64,000 bases of DNA from Oscillospiraceae bacterium MB08-C2-2 (GTDB taxonomy: Bacteria > Bacillota > Clostridia > Oscillospirales > Ruminococcaceae). Below the pieces are notes generated by a model. The model had not been told where the DNA came from. It saw only the letters and a program-made list of their open reading frames with translations, and did not search any database. The stretch lies in assembly GCA_035621215.1 (NCBI GenBank), contig CP141729.1, positions 1 to 64,000 of the forward strand, in the 5' to 3' direction. The position numbers were made by a program, and so were the translations under genes. This document shows positions 48,579-57,699 of the stretch, piece by piece (position 1 is the stretch's first letter; the number at the start of each line of letters is the position of its first letter).

Positions 48579-49187
48579 ATGCCAGAGCTTTCCACAAAAG
48601 AAAAGCTTTTAAAAATAGGGAAGGAAGAGTTTCTCGAGAAGGGCTATAAAGATGCCTCGCTTCGGGAAATTGCCAAAAAGGCCGGCTTTACTCTTGGTGC
48701 CTTCTACGGCTACTATCCCAACAAGGAAGCTCTGTTTAACGAAATTGTTCAGGAGCCTGCCCGGGTTTTGTTCGAGCATTATGAGCATACCCATCATCAT
48801 TTTGATGCTTTGCCGGAAAAACAGAAAATAGCAGAGATGGGCCGTGTTTCGGGAGAAGGGCTCAAAAAAATGGTGAAACACATTTATGAGAATTTCGATG
48901 TTTTTCGTCTGGTGTTTTTTTGCGCTGTAGGCACGCAGTATGAGCATTATTTGCAGAGATTTATTGATCTGGAAAACGCCTCCACCTATCGCTTTTTGGA
49001 GACTCTTCGTTCCCAAGGCTATGCGGTGGAACTTGACGATGACCTGATTCATATTCTGACCAGCGGCATGTTTTATGGATTCACGGAAATTGTGGATCAC
49101 AACATGGAAAGAGAAAAGGCTGAGCGCTATGTGGAGCAGCTTAGAATCTTTTACACGGCAGGCTGGTATGAGCTGATGGGGCTGTAA
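48579..49187 (+). CDS. TetR-family repressor of an ABC exporter operon
   Basis: 202 residues. The N-terminal helix-turn-helix is KDASLREIAKKAGFTLGAFYGYYPNKEALF (about residues 23-52; cited in parts as ASLREIAKKAG and GAFYGYYPNKEALF). The remainder is a helical ligand pocket and dimerisation region. It lies first in the operon with two ABC half-transporters and behind a 32-bp palindrome. The regulator probably senses the compound moved by them. The region rich in His (YEHTHHHFDAL) near 68 could be a metal- or ligand-binding spot, which is notable beside the iron genes (inference). Confidence 0.92.
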   Translation: MPELSTKEKLLKIGKEEFLEKGYKDASLREIAKKAGFTLGAFYGYYPNKEALFNEIVQEPARVLFEHYEHTHHHFDALPEKQKIAEMGRVSGEGLKKMVKHIYENFDVFRLVFFCAVGTQYEHYLQRFIDLENASTYRFLETLRSQGYAVELDDDLIHILTSGMFYGFTEIVDHNMEREKAERYVEQLRIFYTAGWYELMGL

Positions 49188-49244
49188 AGCCCCATATCTT
49201 AAGCTATTAAAGTTAGATATATATAACTTTTGAGGAGTGTTTGT

Positions 49245-50996
49245 ATGAAAGAAAAAAAGACCACAATAGACTGGCTGAAGGAATGGGCGTCGCCCCACAA
49301 AGGCGGCTACATAACCTCTGTGCTGCTGGCGGTTGTGGGAGTGGCGTGCAGCATTGTCCCCTACTTTTTTATTTCCAAGGTGATTGTGGAGCTGATCCGG
49401 GGTAATAAGGAACTGAGCAGTTATGTGCACTGGATTGTTCTATGCGCTGTGTTCTGGGTGCTTCGGTGTGTGCTTCTGAGCATATCCACCACTTTTTCTC
49501 ACAAGGCTACCTTCGCTGTCATATCGGAGGTGCGCCGCCGAATGACCGCCAAGCTGGCTCGGCTCCCTATGGGATACATTCTGGATACCCCCTCCGGTAC
49601 TTTCAAAAATATCATTGTGGAAAAGGTGGATAGCATCGAAACCATCCTCGCCCACGTGCTGCCGGAAATGACCTCCAACCTTTTGGTGCCAGCCGCCATT
49701 GTGGTCTATCTGCTGGTTCTGGATTGGAGAATGGCACTGGCGGCACTGGTCACTCTTCCCATCGGGCTTCTCTGCTTTATGATGATGACCCGAGGTTATG
49801 CGGCCAAGTTCGGCAATTATGTGGCCAAGAATAAGCATCTCAATGCCACGGCGGTGGAATATGTCAACGGTATTGAGGTTATCAAAGCCTTTAACCAGTC
49901 GGCTGCTTCTTATGAGAAGTTTTCTGTGGCGGCTCAGGAGGCCGCTGATTCTGCGATCAACTGGATGCGAGATTCTCAGGTTTATTTTTCCATTGCCATG
50001 GCTGTGCTTCCAGCCACATTGGTGAGCGTGCTTCCTATCGGCGGGCTGCTCTATATGCACGGCACCCTGAGCATGGAGCACTTTATCCAGATCATTATTC
50101 TTTCTTTGGGAATTATGCCGCCGTTGGTAGCCGCTTTCTCCTATACAGATGATCTGGCGAAAATCACCACCGTGGTCTCGGATATTGCCCATGTGTTGGA
50201 GCTGCCCGAGCTGATTCGCCCCAATAAGCGGATAAGCTTCCCCAATTACAGCATTGCTCTGCAAAAGGTTTCCTTTGGCTATGGAGAGCAGAAGGTACTG
50301 GATGGGGTGAATCTGACCATCCCCGCCGGCAGTATCACAGCGCTGGTTGGCCCCTCCGGTGGGGGAAAATCCACCATTGCCAAGCTGATAGCCTCTCTTT
50401 GGGATGCCCAGAGCGGGTCGGTGACCATTGGCGGTGTGAATATCAAGGATATCCCGCTGGAACAGCTCAACCACAGCATTGCCTATGTGGCGCAGGATAA
50501 CTACCTGTTTGATGATACGATCCGCAACAACATTCGTATGGGCCGCCTTTCCGCCACTGATCAGGAGGTTGAGGAGGCGGCTAAGGCCAGCGGATGCCAC
50601 GAGTTTATCCTCCGTTTGGCCGATGGCTACGAAACAATAGCCGGTGGAGCAGGCGGCCACCTTTCCGGTGGTGAGCGCCAGCGTATTTCCATTGCCAGAG
50701 CGATGCTCAAGGATGCCCCGATTGTCATTTTAGATGAAGCCACCTCCTATACCGACCCTGAAAACGAGGCGGTCATTCAGCGGGCGGTTGCCAAGCTGAT
50801 ACAGGGCAAAACCCTGATTGTTGTGGCCCACCGCCTTTCTACCATTGTAGATTCTGATCAGATTGCTGTGGTTCAGGATGGCAAAATTCTGGCCACCGGG
50901 CAGCATAATCAGCTGTTGGAGCAATGTGAGCTTTATCGGGGCATGTGGGAAGCCCACATTGATGCAAAGGATACAGTTGAGGAGGTTTTGGCATGA
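49245..50996 (+). CDS. ABC exporter-fold half-transporter, subunit 1
   Basis: 583 residues from ATG 49245 (RBS GAGGAGTG). Six membrane helices (about 20-310) followed by an ATPase domain: Walker A GPSGGGKST, signature LSGGERQRISIARAM, Walker B IVILDEATSYTDPENE. Resembles the YbtP/YbtQ and IrtA/IrtB heterodimers, exporter-fold proteins that in some bacteria take up iron-siderophore complexes, and also common drug exporters. Transport direction cannot be read from the sequence. Overlaps the second subunit gene by four bases (ATGA). Confidence 0.9.
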   Translation: MKEKKTTIDWLKEWASPHKGGYITSVLLAVVGVACSIVPYFFISKVIVELIRGNKELSSYVHWIVLCAVFWVLRCVLLSISTTFSHKATFAVISEVRRRMTAKLARLPMGYILDTPSGTFKNIIVEKVDSIETILAHVLPEMTSNLLVPAAIVVYLLVLDWRMALAALVTLPIGLLCFMMMTRGYAAKFGNYVAKNKHLNATAVEYVNGIEVIKAFNQSAASYEKFSVAAQEAADSAINWMRDSQVYFSIAMAVLPATLVSVLPIGGLLYMHGTLSMEHFIQIIILSLGIMPPLVAAFSYTDDLAKITTVVSDIAHVLELPELIRPNKRISFPNYSIALQKVSFGYGEQKVLDGVNLTIPAGSITALVGPSGGGKSTIAKLIASLWDAQSGSVTIGGVNIKDIPLEQLNHSIAYVAQDNYLFDDTIRNNIRMGRLSATDQEVEEAAKASGCHEFILRLADGYETIAGGAGGHLSGGERQRISIARAMLKDAPIVILDEATSYTDPENEAVIQRAVAKLIQGKTLIVVAHRLSTIVDSDQIAVVQDGKILATGQHNQLLEQCELYRGMWEAHIDAKDTVEEVLA

Positions 50997-52726
50997 TTGG
51001 AATTTTTCGTAAATTCTTTAACTTTTCGGGCAAGCAGAAAAAAAGGTTTTATATTTCTCTGGTGTTTTCCTTTCTGCTGGCCATGTTTGAGGCTATGCGT
51101 ATCGGTGCGATCGCTGTTATGCTCCGGGCGATTATACAGGGCAACATGACAGGGAGCACGGTGATTACCTGCTTGGCGATTATGTTGGTGAGCATTGGCG
51201 GCAGTGCTTTGATGCGCAACCGCACTGTGATGCTTCAAACCATAGGTGGCTATACCATGTGTGCCGATAAACGGGTGGAAATCGGCGATCGGCTTAAATA
51301 TATGCCGATGGGTTACTTCAACAGCCACAATTTGGGGCACATTACCTCGGTCACCACCAATACAGCAGAAAGCTTGCAGGAAGTGGCTACACGGGTTATC
51401 CAGATGTACTTGCAGGGAATTATCAATACCTTTGCCGTTATCCTTGCACTTTGCTTTGTGGATATACGCATCGCTTTGGTTACCCTTGCAGGGGTGCTGC
51501 TCTTCTTCGGAATCAACCGGTTTCTGCAAAGAGTGGCTGCAAAAATATCCCCCTCAAAGGCTATAGCGGATGAAAACATCGTGGGTGCTGTGCTGGAATA
51601 TGTGCAGGGCATCGGCATTGTTAAATCCTACAATCTGATGAACCAGGCAGGCAAAAAGATCGACAACGCCATTGACGAATGCGAAAGAGTCAACTTTGGG
51701 CTGGAGCGCAGCTTTATACCCTTTGCATCCCTCCAGAATATTGTTCTCAAGCTTTCGGGCGTGTGCATTACACTGTTTTCCATTATGTTTTATATTGGAG
51801 GCAGCCTTTCCCTTGAGAACTGCCTGATCTTCATTGTTTGCTCCTTCATTGTATATGCTCATTTGGAAGCGGCTGGAATGTATTCCTCTCTTTTGCGGCT
51901 GGTGGATATTTCGGTGGATAAAATCAATGAGATTTTTGAAACCCCGGTTATGGATGAAAAAGGCTCGGATATTTGCCCCAAGACATTTGATATTGAGGCC
52001 AAGAATATCAGCTTTTCTTATGACCAGCGCAAGATATTGGATAACATTAGTTTTAGCATTCCGCAAAACACAATTACCGCGGTTGTGGGGCCCTCCGGCG
52101 GCGGAAAAAGCACCCTGTGCAACTTAATTGCCCGCTTCTGGGATGTGGATGAGGGCAGCATCACGCTGGGAGGCCATGATCTGCGGGAATATAAGCTGGA
52201 TAATTTGCTTTCCTGCGTGAGCATGGTGTTCCAGAATGTCTATCTTTTCAACGATACCATTGCCAACAACATTAAGTTTGGCTGCTCAGAGGCAACCCGG
52301 GCCCAGGTGGAAGAAGCGGCTAAAAAGGCCCGGTGCCATGATTTTATTATGGAACTGCCCAAGGGCTACGATACCATGGTAGGGGAGGGGGGAGCCACCC
52401 TTTCCGGCGGTGAAAAACAGCGCATTTCCATTGCGCGGGCTATGCTTAAGGATGCTCCCATTGTAATTCTGGATGAAGCCACAGCCAATGTAGACCCCGA
52501 AAACGAAAGCCAGCTCCAGCAGGCTATTGAGGCGCTTACCAAAAACAAAACTTTGATTATGATTGCGCACCGGCTCAAGACCATACGCAATGCCAACCAG
52601 ATTCTGGTGGTGGATGAGGGTAAGATCGTTCAGCAGGGCACCCATCGGGAGCTTGCCAAGCAGGAAGGCCTTTATCAGCGGTTCTTGCATGTCCGAGAGC
52701 AGGCAATTGGATGGCGCCTTTCCTAA
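50993..52726 (+). CDS. ABC exporter-fold half-transporter, subunit 2
   Basis: 577 residues, start at the ATGA overlap. N-terminal membrane domain (about 15-310), then Walker A GPSGGGKSTLCNL, signature LSGGEKQRISIARAM and Walker B IVILDEATANVDPENE. It keeps all catalytic motifs, like subunit 1, so the heterodimer should have two working sites. Regulated with TetR from the promoter at 48470. Proximity to feo and ferritin genes suggests iron/siderophore or heme-related cargo (inference). Confidence 0.9.
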   Translation: MIGIFRKFFNFSGKQKKRFYISLVFSFLLAMFEAMRIGAIAVMLRAIIQGNMTGSTVITCLAIMLVSIGGSALMRNRTVMLQTIGGYTMCADKRVEIGDRLKYMPMGYFNSHNLGHITSVTTNTAESLQEVATRVIQMYLQGIINTFAVILALCFVDIRIALVTLAGVLLFFGINRFLQRVAAKISPSKAIADENIVGAVLEYVQGIGIVKSYNLMNQAGKKIDNAIDECERVNFGLERSFIPFASLQNIVLKLSGVCITLFSIMFYIGGSLSLENCLIFIVCSFIVYAHLEAAGMYSSLLRLVDISVDKINEIFETPVMDEKGSDICPKTFDIEAKNISFSYDQRKILDNISFSIPQNTITAVVGPSGGGKSTLCNLIARFWDVDEGSITLGGHDLREYKLDNLLSCVSMVFQNVYLFNDTIANNIKFGCSEATRAQVEEAAKKARCHDFIMELPKGYDTMVGEGGATLSGGEKQRISIARAMLKDAPIVILDEATANVDPENESQLQQAIEALTKNKTLIMIAHRLKTIRNANQILVVDEGKIVQQGTHRELAKQEGLYQRFLHVREQAIGWRLS

Positions 52727-52770
52727 AAACAATATGGTGCTGAGAGCTGTTACACAGCGGTTGCATAAAA

Positions 52771-52805
52771 AAAGAGCCTGAACACAATTTGTGTTCAGGC
52801 TCTTT
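52771..52805. terminator. Bidirectional terminator between the ABC operon and ferritin
   Basis: AAAGAGCCTGAACAC pairs with GTGTTCAGGCTCTTT around AATTT, with an A-run upstream. Confidence 0.95.
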
Positions 52806-52815
52806 GGATGTTTTG

Positions 52816-53328
52816 TTACAAAACAAGGCTTGGTGCGGAGTAGACACGTGCGCCCAGCTCCTGATCGAGAAGATACAGGCCCTTGCAGTCAGTGCCGAAC
52901 ATCTCCATCTTTTTGATCAAATCGGTGGCGTTGGCTTCTTCCTCGCCCTGCTCCTTTACGAACCAATCCAGAAACTGCATGGTACGGAAGTCTTTGGAGG
53001 AATACGCTGCATCATAAATATTATGGATGGATGCGGTAACAAACTGCTCGTGCTCCAAACCGGCTTTCAGTGCATCCATATTGTCGTTAAGTACTGTGTC
53101 GGGCTTATCAATGGCCTCATAAGTGACCTTGATATCATTGTTCTGCATGTACTGAACAAAAAGCATGGCGTGATCGTATTCTTCTTGGGACTGGATTTGA
53201 TACCAGTTGGAAAAACCTTTAAGACCCTGCTCCATATAATAATTGGCGAAATGCAAGTAAAGGTAAGAGGAATACAGTTCCTTGACAATTTGCTCATTCA
53301 ACAATTCAGCAACTTTTTTATCAAACAT
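52816..53328 (-). CDS. ftnA: Ferritin, non-heme iron storage
   Basis: 170 residues, FtnA length. The ferroxidase ligands are all present at FtnA positions: E17, E50, H53, E94 and Q127. Four-helix bundle segments: EQIVKELYSSYLYLHFANYY, QSQEEYDHAMLFVQYM, LEHEQFVTASIHNIYDAAYS and FLDWFVKEQGEEEANA. Forms a 24-mer that oxidises and stores iron, also lowering oxidative stress in anaerobes. Its location opposite the Feo and ABC genes makes a compact iron region. Confidence 0.97.
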   Translation of the reverse strand: MFDKKVAELLNEQIVKELYSSYLYLHFANYYMEQGLKGFSNWYQIQSQEEYDHAMLFVQYMQNNDIKVTYEAIDKPDTVLNDNMDALKAGLEHEQFVTASIHNIYDAAYSSKDFRTMQFLDWFVKEQGEEEANATDLIKKMEMFGTDCKGLYLLDQELGARVYSAPSLVL

Positions 53329-53526
53329 TTTTCAGCAACCCCTTTTCGTTATTTTCTAGGAATTGTTCTCTCACAACAGGCTTTTTTATTTATACTGATT
53401 TAAGATACAATAAGATGCTCAAATCAGCTTGTTACTACCTGTCTTATATAAAAGTATACCTATATTTCCCTAAAAAGCAATGACCAAAATGAAAATTATG
53501 AATGAATACCTTGCAAACTTTATAGC

Positions 53527-53569
53527 AAAACTGCTTTACGGCAAAGCAACCTTGCCGTAAAGCAGTTTT
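53527..53569 (-). terminator. Terminator of the chemoreceptor gene
   Basis: AAAACTGCTTTACGGCAA (53527-53544) and TTGCCGTAAAGCAGTTTT (53552-53569) are a perfect 18-bp inverted repeat around seven bases, just past the receptor stop at 53602. Confidence 0.9.
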
Positions 53570-53601
53570 ATATTTTAATGGATTATTGTGCGTGCTGTTA
53601 A

Positions 53602-55377
53602 TTAATACTTACTGTAGCCTGCACTGGATGCAGATGCCCCGGATGCTTCATGATCCTCGGAGCCGTTTTCTTGGGCCTTGTTGGTGTCGAATAAATCTTG
53701 CTGCTCCAATCGGAACTTGCGGATTTCCTGAGCCAGTGCCTGAGCATAGGCCGCCAATTCCTCGCTGGAAGCGGAGCTTTCTTCGGCACTGGCAGCGTTG
53801 GTCTGCACCACCGCCGATACCTGATTCAATCCTTGGTTAATTTGTTCGATAACCTGCGCCTGATGTGAAGAGGCAGCTTCAATCTGCTTAATAGCTGTGT
53901 TGACCAAGGCAGCTTTTTCGGCCACATTGATTAATAGCTGAGCAGTTTTATCGGCCAGCTCTTCGCCCTCCGCTACAGTGGCGGAAGAACGCTGAATCAG
54001 GGCGGCTGTCTGGTTGGCGGCTTCGGCGGATTTGGCTGCTAAATTGCGCACCTCATCGGCAACCACTGCAAAGCCCTTTCCGGCTGGGCCTGCACGTGCG
54101 GCTTCGATGGCGGCGTTGAGAGCCAGAATGTTGGTCTGGAAGGCAATGTCCTGAATCACCTTGGTGATGTTGGAAATTTGTTTGGAGGCTACGGCGATTT
54201 CTTTCATGGAGGCATTGAGCTTTTGCATGTGTTCATTACCGGCATGAACCCCGGTTCCGGTTTCTTCAACAGCTTTCGAAGCGCTGATTACATTGTGTGC
54301 GTTCTGCTCGGCCTGCTGGGCAACACTGGCCATGGCCACATTCAATTCCTCAATGCTGGAGGCTTGTTCTGTGGTTCCGGAAGCCAGCTCCTGAGCCGCA
54401 TCTGCAATCTGCCCTGCGCCTGTATTCACTTGTGCAGCTGTGGAGCGAATCAAGTGGATGGTCTGGCTGAGATCTTTCCTGATTTTTTCCAGAGCAAGTC
54501 CCAAGACATCCTTTTCAGAGCGCAAAGGAATCTCATGGGTAAAATCGCCATGGCTGAGCTGTACCGCTGATTCGGCCTGCAAGCGGATACCGGCCAGCAT
54601 TTCGGAAAAGGCGGCCATAAGTTGGCCGGTTTCATCCTTAGAGACAGTTTCGCTGAGCTGCACTTCGGCATTGCCCAGTGTAATTTGTTTGGCCGCTTCC
54701 ACCACCTGTTGGATGGGTTTGCTAATCATTTGGGATATTTTGATGCTCAGGAATACAGCGATGAGTGTTCCGAGAAAAAGAAAAGCAATCTGCTGAATGG
54801 TGGATAGCAGAGCGGTGTGATGATTTTGTTCGCTGGAGGCTTTCACTCCATCCATACTGCGGTTGACCATTGAATCAAAGTTGCTGAATATTTTCTCGAT
54901 GGTTTCCAGATCCTGCGAAAGCGTGTTCAGAGCGGCTTGCTGATTGCCGCTTTTTGCTGCATCAAGGCTTGCCCTGACAGCGGGGATATAAATATTGTTG
55001 ATCAAATCAAGGCTTTCATCATACAGAGCAATTAGTTCTGCGTCATCGGCATTAAAAGTTTCACGATAAAGTGCCATATAGTTGATGAGCTTTTCGTGTT
55101 CAGATTTTAGGGCTTGCTCCAGTTTTGCCAGTTCCTGCATATTTCCGGCGAAAATCACCATAGCTCTGGAATCGGAGCGAAGCTGATATAAATTTTCAAT
55201 GGCATGAATCATATTTTCAATAGGCTTAGTTTTATTTTCATACATATATGTGCTGGTTTGATTGACACGGAACAATCCGCTGATTCCAACACTGCCTATT
55301 ATAACCATAATCAAAATTAGTGAGAAAAAACCGGTCATTAATTTGTGCGAAATGCGAAAGTCCTTAAACCTTTTCAT
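53602..55377 (-). CDS. Methyl-accepting chemotaxis protein with 4HB sensor
   Basis: 591 residues. TM1 about 12-33, a periplasmic-side four-helix-bundle sensor (4[25 protein letters not shown] near 44-63), TM2 about 190-212, a HAMP domain ([18 protein letters not shown] near 219) and the cytoplasmic signalling domain with the hairpin tip [20 protein letters not shown] then [31 protein letters not shown] is the CheA/CheW contact. Ligands of 4HB receptors are small acids, amino acids or metals. Together with cheW at 42693 it shows a chemotaxis system; flagellar genes are elsewhere. Confidence 0.95.
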   Translation of the reverse strand: MKRFKDFRISHKLMTGFFSLILIMVIIGSVGISGLFRVNQTSTYMYENKTKPIENMIHAIENLYQLRSDSRAMVIFAGNMQELAKLEQALKSEHEKLINYMALYRETFNADDAELIALYDESLDLINNIYIPAVRASLDAAKSGNQQAALNTLSQDLETIEKIFSNFDSMVNRSMDGVKASSEQNHHTALLSTIQQIAFLFLGTLIAVFLSIKISQMISKPIQQVVEAAKQITLGNAEVQLSETVSKDETGQLMAAFSEMLAGIRLQAESAVQLSHGDFTHEIPLRSEKDVLGLALEKIRKDLSQTIHLIRSTAAQVNTGAGQIADAAQELASGTTEQASSIEELNVAMASVAQQAEQNAHNVISASKAVEETGTGVHAGNEHMQKLNASMKEIAVASKQISNITKVIQDIAFQTNILALNAAIEAARAGPAGKGFAVVADEVRNLAAKSAEAANQTAALIQRSSATVAEGEELADKTAQLLINVAEKAALVNTAIKQIEAASSHQAQVIEQINQGLNQVSAVVQTNAASAEESSASSEELAAYAQALAQEIRKFRLEQQDLFDTNKAQENGSEDHEASGASASSAGYSKY

Positions 55378-55821
55378 GACTGACTCCTCTGGGTTGATAG
55401 TAGGATAGCTTTTAACTTCTCACCAGCCACCGAGTAATTCCCCGTAAGCGGGTATATCACAGCTTATTCCCACGGTATTTCTTTTGTGCTTCTTGGCGGA
55501 TCCTGTTATGGGACCCACCACACAAGGCAGAACAAAGGTCTGCACTCAACATAAAATGCAAAAAAATTCAATAAAAGAGCATGTTAAGTTGTCTTGTCTT
55601 GCCAAAGGGATACCTCAATAAAGCAGGCCTCGGAATTCTTTGATCCGGGAGCTGTAAAATTTTTACCCATACAGCATGTAGTGCCTATATCATCAACTCA
55701 GACCTCTTATTACAAAAATACACTCCCGACCATTTAAGGCGAGAGTGTATTTTTTACTACTATGAAAGTGATTCTTATATATACTTTGATATCGAGCATG
55801 GATGTGCACAAGCCTATAGTT
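55378..55821. other. Intergenic region between the chemoreceptor and the PucR-type regulator
   Basis: About 440 bases with no gene. 55724-55755 holds a terminator for the leftward PucR-type gene (AAATACACTC with GAGTGTATTT, T-run on the minus strand). 55380-55520 forms the untranslated leader of the receptor; several short G-C stems occur but I could not match it to a known cyclic-di-GMP or other riboswitch. Confidence 0.6.
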
Positions 55822-57390
55822 TTATTGCGGCAGTTTGTTGCTTTTATCAAGGAATTCATAAACAATAAATGAAAAATACAAGCGAAACGTCAGACTGTGA
55901 TCAGTCAGATCCAATCCTGTAACTTCAACCAGCTTCCTCATTCTGTATTTAAGGGTGTTGTAATGTATATGCAGGGCAACAGCTGTCAAAGCCATGTCTT
56001 GATTGTTTCTTAGATATTCGTTGAGTGTGGTAAAAAAGTCACTGGCAAACTGTTCGTCGTGACTGCGCAGCTGAAACACCGCTGGATGAATCAGTACAGA
56101 AGGATCATTGTGCTCGGAAAAGAGACTGATCATATGCAAAATGCTGGTATCGTTGTAATAGCTAACGTGCTGAGGGCTGTTCATATCCTCACTGATTTTT
56201 AGTGCTGTATTAGCCTGCCGATAAAAGGATTCAAAAGAATGCATCTCGTTAAAAGTGTTGCTGATACCAGCCCGAACGCCAAAATCGCTGCACAGCTTTT
56301 CAAAATTATTTAATTCATTTTCAGAAAAAGGCTCAGGCTGCTTATGGTCGTATAAAATCACAAGGTTGCCCTTGAAAATCACCATTGTCTCTCTTGTTAA
56401 AAAGTTCTTGGCTCTCTTTATAATAAAATAAACCTTCTCACGCATCATGTTTTTGGTTCCCAAAACAATAACGGTGAGATTGTCATAAAGCTTAAGCTGA
56501 AAGCGGCTGACACGTTCCTCGATGGCCGCCTTATCAAACAGCCGCTGCGTGAGCATCGCTGTTAAGAATGTTTCCACCAATGTATTTTCCCGAACATGGG
56601 ATTCGGAGCAGTAACCCATGCAAATTGCAATAAACTCGCTCAGGATCAAAAGCTTTTGTGCTTCTTCCGCCCCGATGGGCTGGTTGTATTCGAGCAGCTT
56701 TAAATAGCCAAGAGGCATTCCGCTTCCATTTACTTTCGCCACCAGTTGACGGTGCTGCAGCATGCCTTCCTGCCAGATCAGGCGAGAATCGTGGGTATTG
56801 GGAGAAGGCTCCTGCGCATTTGGGGTGCCCTCATCACCACTCATCACATAACGGACATACTCATCTGTCACATATCCCTTGGTCAGCGTCCAATCCCAGA
56901 GGGGTTCATCTACAATTTGTGTTCCCCCTGAATGCGCAACAAAGCACAGTGCAATATCAACCAAAAGCAGCGGATTTTTCAGCTCTTGGTGTCCGATATC
57001 CAGCAGCTTCTGAATGCTTTGGGATTCGTTTGTTGCTGCAAGTAAGCGGTTGAAAAATGTATCTGTCGGTTCTGAGGCGGAAAACTGTGTCTGAAGGGAA
57101 GAAACCACAGCCAGCAAGTCGGTTTCTTTTTTTAAAACAATCCAGTTAACAGCTTGGTAGCTTTCAGGCATGGGCCTGTCAAGGAACGAAATAACAAGCG
57201 AGGATATACCCTCTGGTGGGCTGGGCGGAAGCAGTTCCCCTGAAAGCAGGTAAAGGCACCTTTCGAAACAAGTCTCCTCATTGCCTTTAAAAATGCAGAA
57301 CGCTTCCAGCTGCTTGGCTGTATCAACGCAGTGAACTTCTGCGGAGCTGTTTTTAAGCAAAGATATCACCGAATCGAAACCGGTTATCAT
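55822..57390 (-). CDS. PucR/CdaR-type transcriptional regulator
   Basis: 522 residues. The C-terminal PucR helix-turn-helix is clear: DMALTAVALHIHYNTLKYRM then RKLVEVTGLDLTDHSLTFRL (about 460-505), with the usual NTLKYRMRK recognition segment. The middle has a GGDEF-like CdaR region (FGVRAGISNTFNEMHSFESF near 370) and the N-terminus a PucR-type sensory domain. Such regulators control purine, amine, GABA or sugar-acid genes in response to the substrate. Divergent from the dehydrogenase/reductase/MFS operon at 57700, which is its likely target. Confidence 0.9.
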   Translation of the reverse strand: MITGFDSVISLLKNSSAEVHCVDTAKQLEAFCIFKGNEETCFERCLYLLSGELLPPSPPEGISSLVISFLDRPMPESYQAVNWIVLKKETDLLAVVSSLQTQFSASEPTDTFFNRLLAATNESQSIQKLLDIGHQELKNPLLLVDIALCFVAHSGGTQIVDEPLWDWTLTKGYVTDEYVRYVMSGDEGTPNAQEPSPNTHDSRLIWQEGMLQHRQLVAKVNGSGMPLGYLKLLEYNQPIGAEEAQKLLILSEFIAICMGYCSESHVRENTLVETFLTAMLTQRLFDKAAIEERVSRFQLKLYDNLTVIVLGTKNMMREKVYFIIKRAKNFLTRETMVIFKGNLVILYDHKQPEPFSENELNNFEKLCSDFGVRAGISNTFNEMHSFESFYRQANTALKISEDMNSPQHVSYYNDTSILHMISLFSEHNDPSVLIHPAVFQLRSHDEQFASDFFTTLNEYLRNNQDMALTAVALHIHYNTLKYRMRKLVEVTGLDLTDHSLTFRLYFSFIVYEFLDKSNKLPQ

Positions 57391-57503
57391 AACTCCCTCA
57401 ACCTCACTTTTTTCATATTTTATATGTCCCCCAATACCGTTTATATAAAGTGACCAATAACAATACCTTTCTTATAGCATATTTACGACCTTTGTTCAGT
57501 TTT

Positions 57504-57666
57504 TAACAATCAAAAGCTCTCTCGTTGTCGTTTTATGACATGCTATGGGTGTGGGTAAGGCACAAACATTAAGGGAATATTTCATAATTTCTGCCGTTGA
57601 TGATTTCACTGCCCACTGATATACTAGCCTTGTTGAAGATTGTTACCGGAATAACAATCTTTTTTT
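57504..57666 (+). promoter_or_regulatory. Leader with intrinsic terminator and competing upstream strand (candidate attenuator)
   Basis: AGATTGTTA (57637-57645) pairs perfectly with TAACAATCT (57652-57660) around CCGGAA and is followed by a run of seven T, only 34 bases before the dehydrogenase start codon and with no gene ending upstream on this strand. TAACAATC also occurs at 57504-57511, able to pair with the same left arm and so prevent the terminator. This is the layout of transcription attenuation. A start site upstream of 57504 is required and was not clearly found. Confidence 0.5.
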
Positions 57667-57699
57667 ACTTAACTACTATAATAGTGAGGAGACGATCTA

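Noticed and set aside
55380-55520. Possible cyclic-di-GMP or cobalamin riboswitch in the chemoreceptor leader
   Set aside because: A short stretch resembled the 3' part of GEMM RNA, but the conserved core bases and the required pairings are not present.
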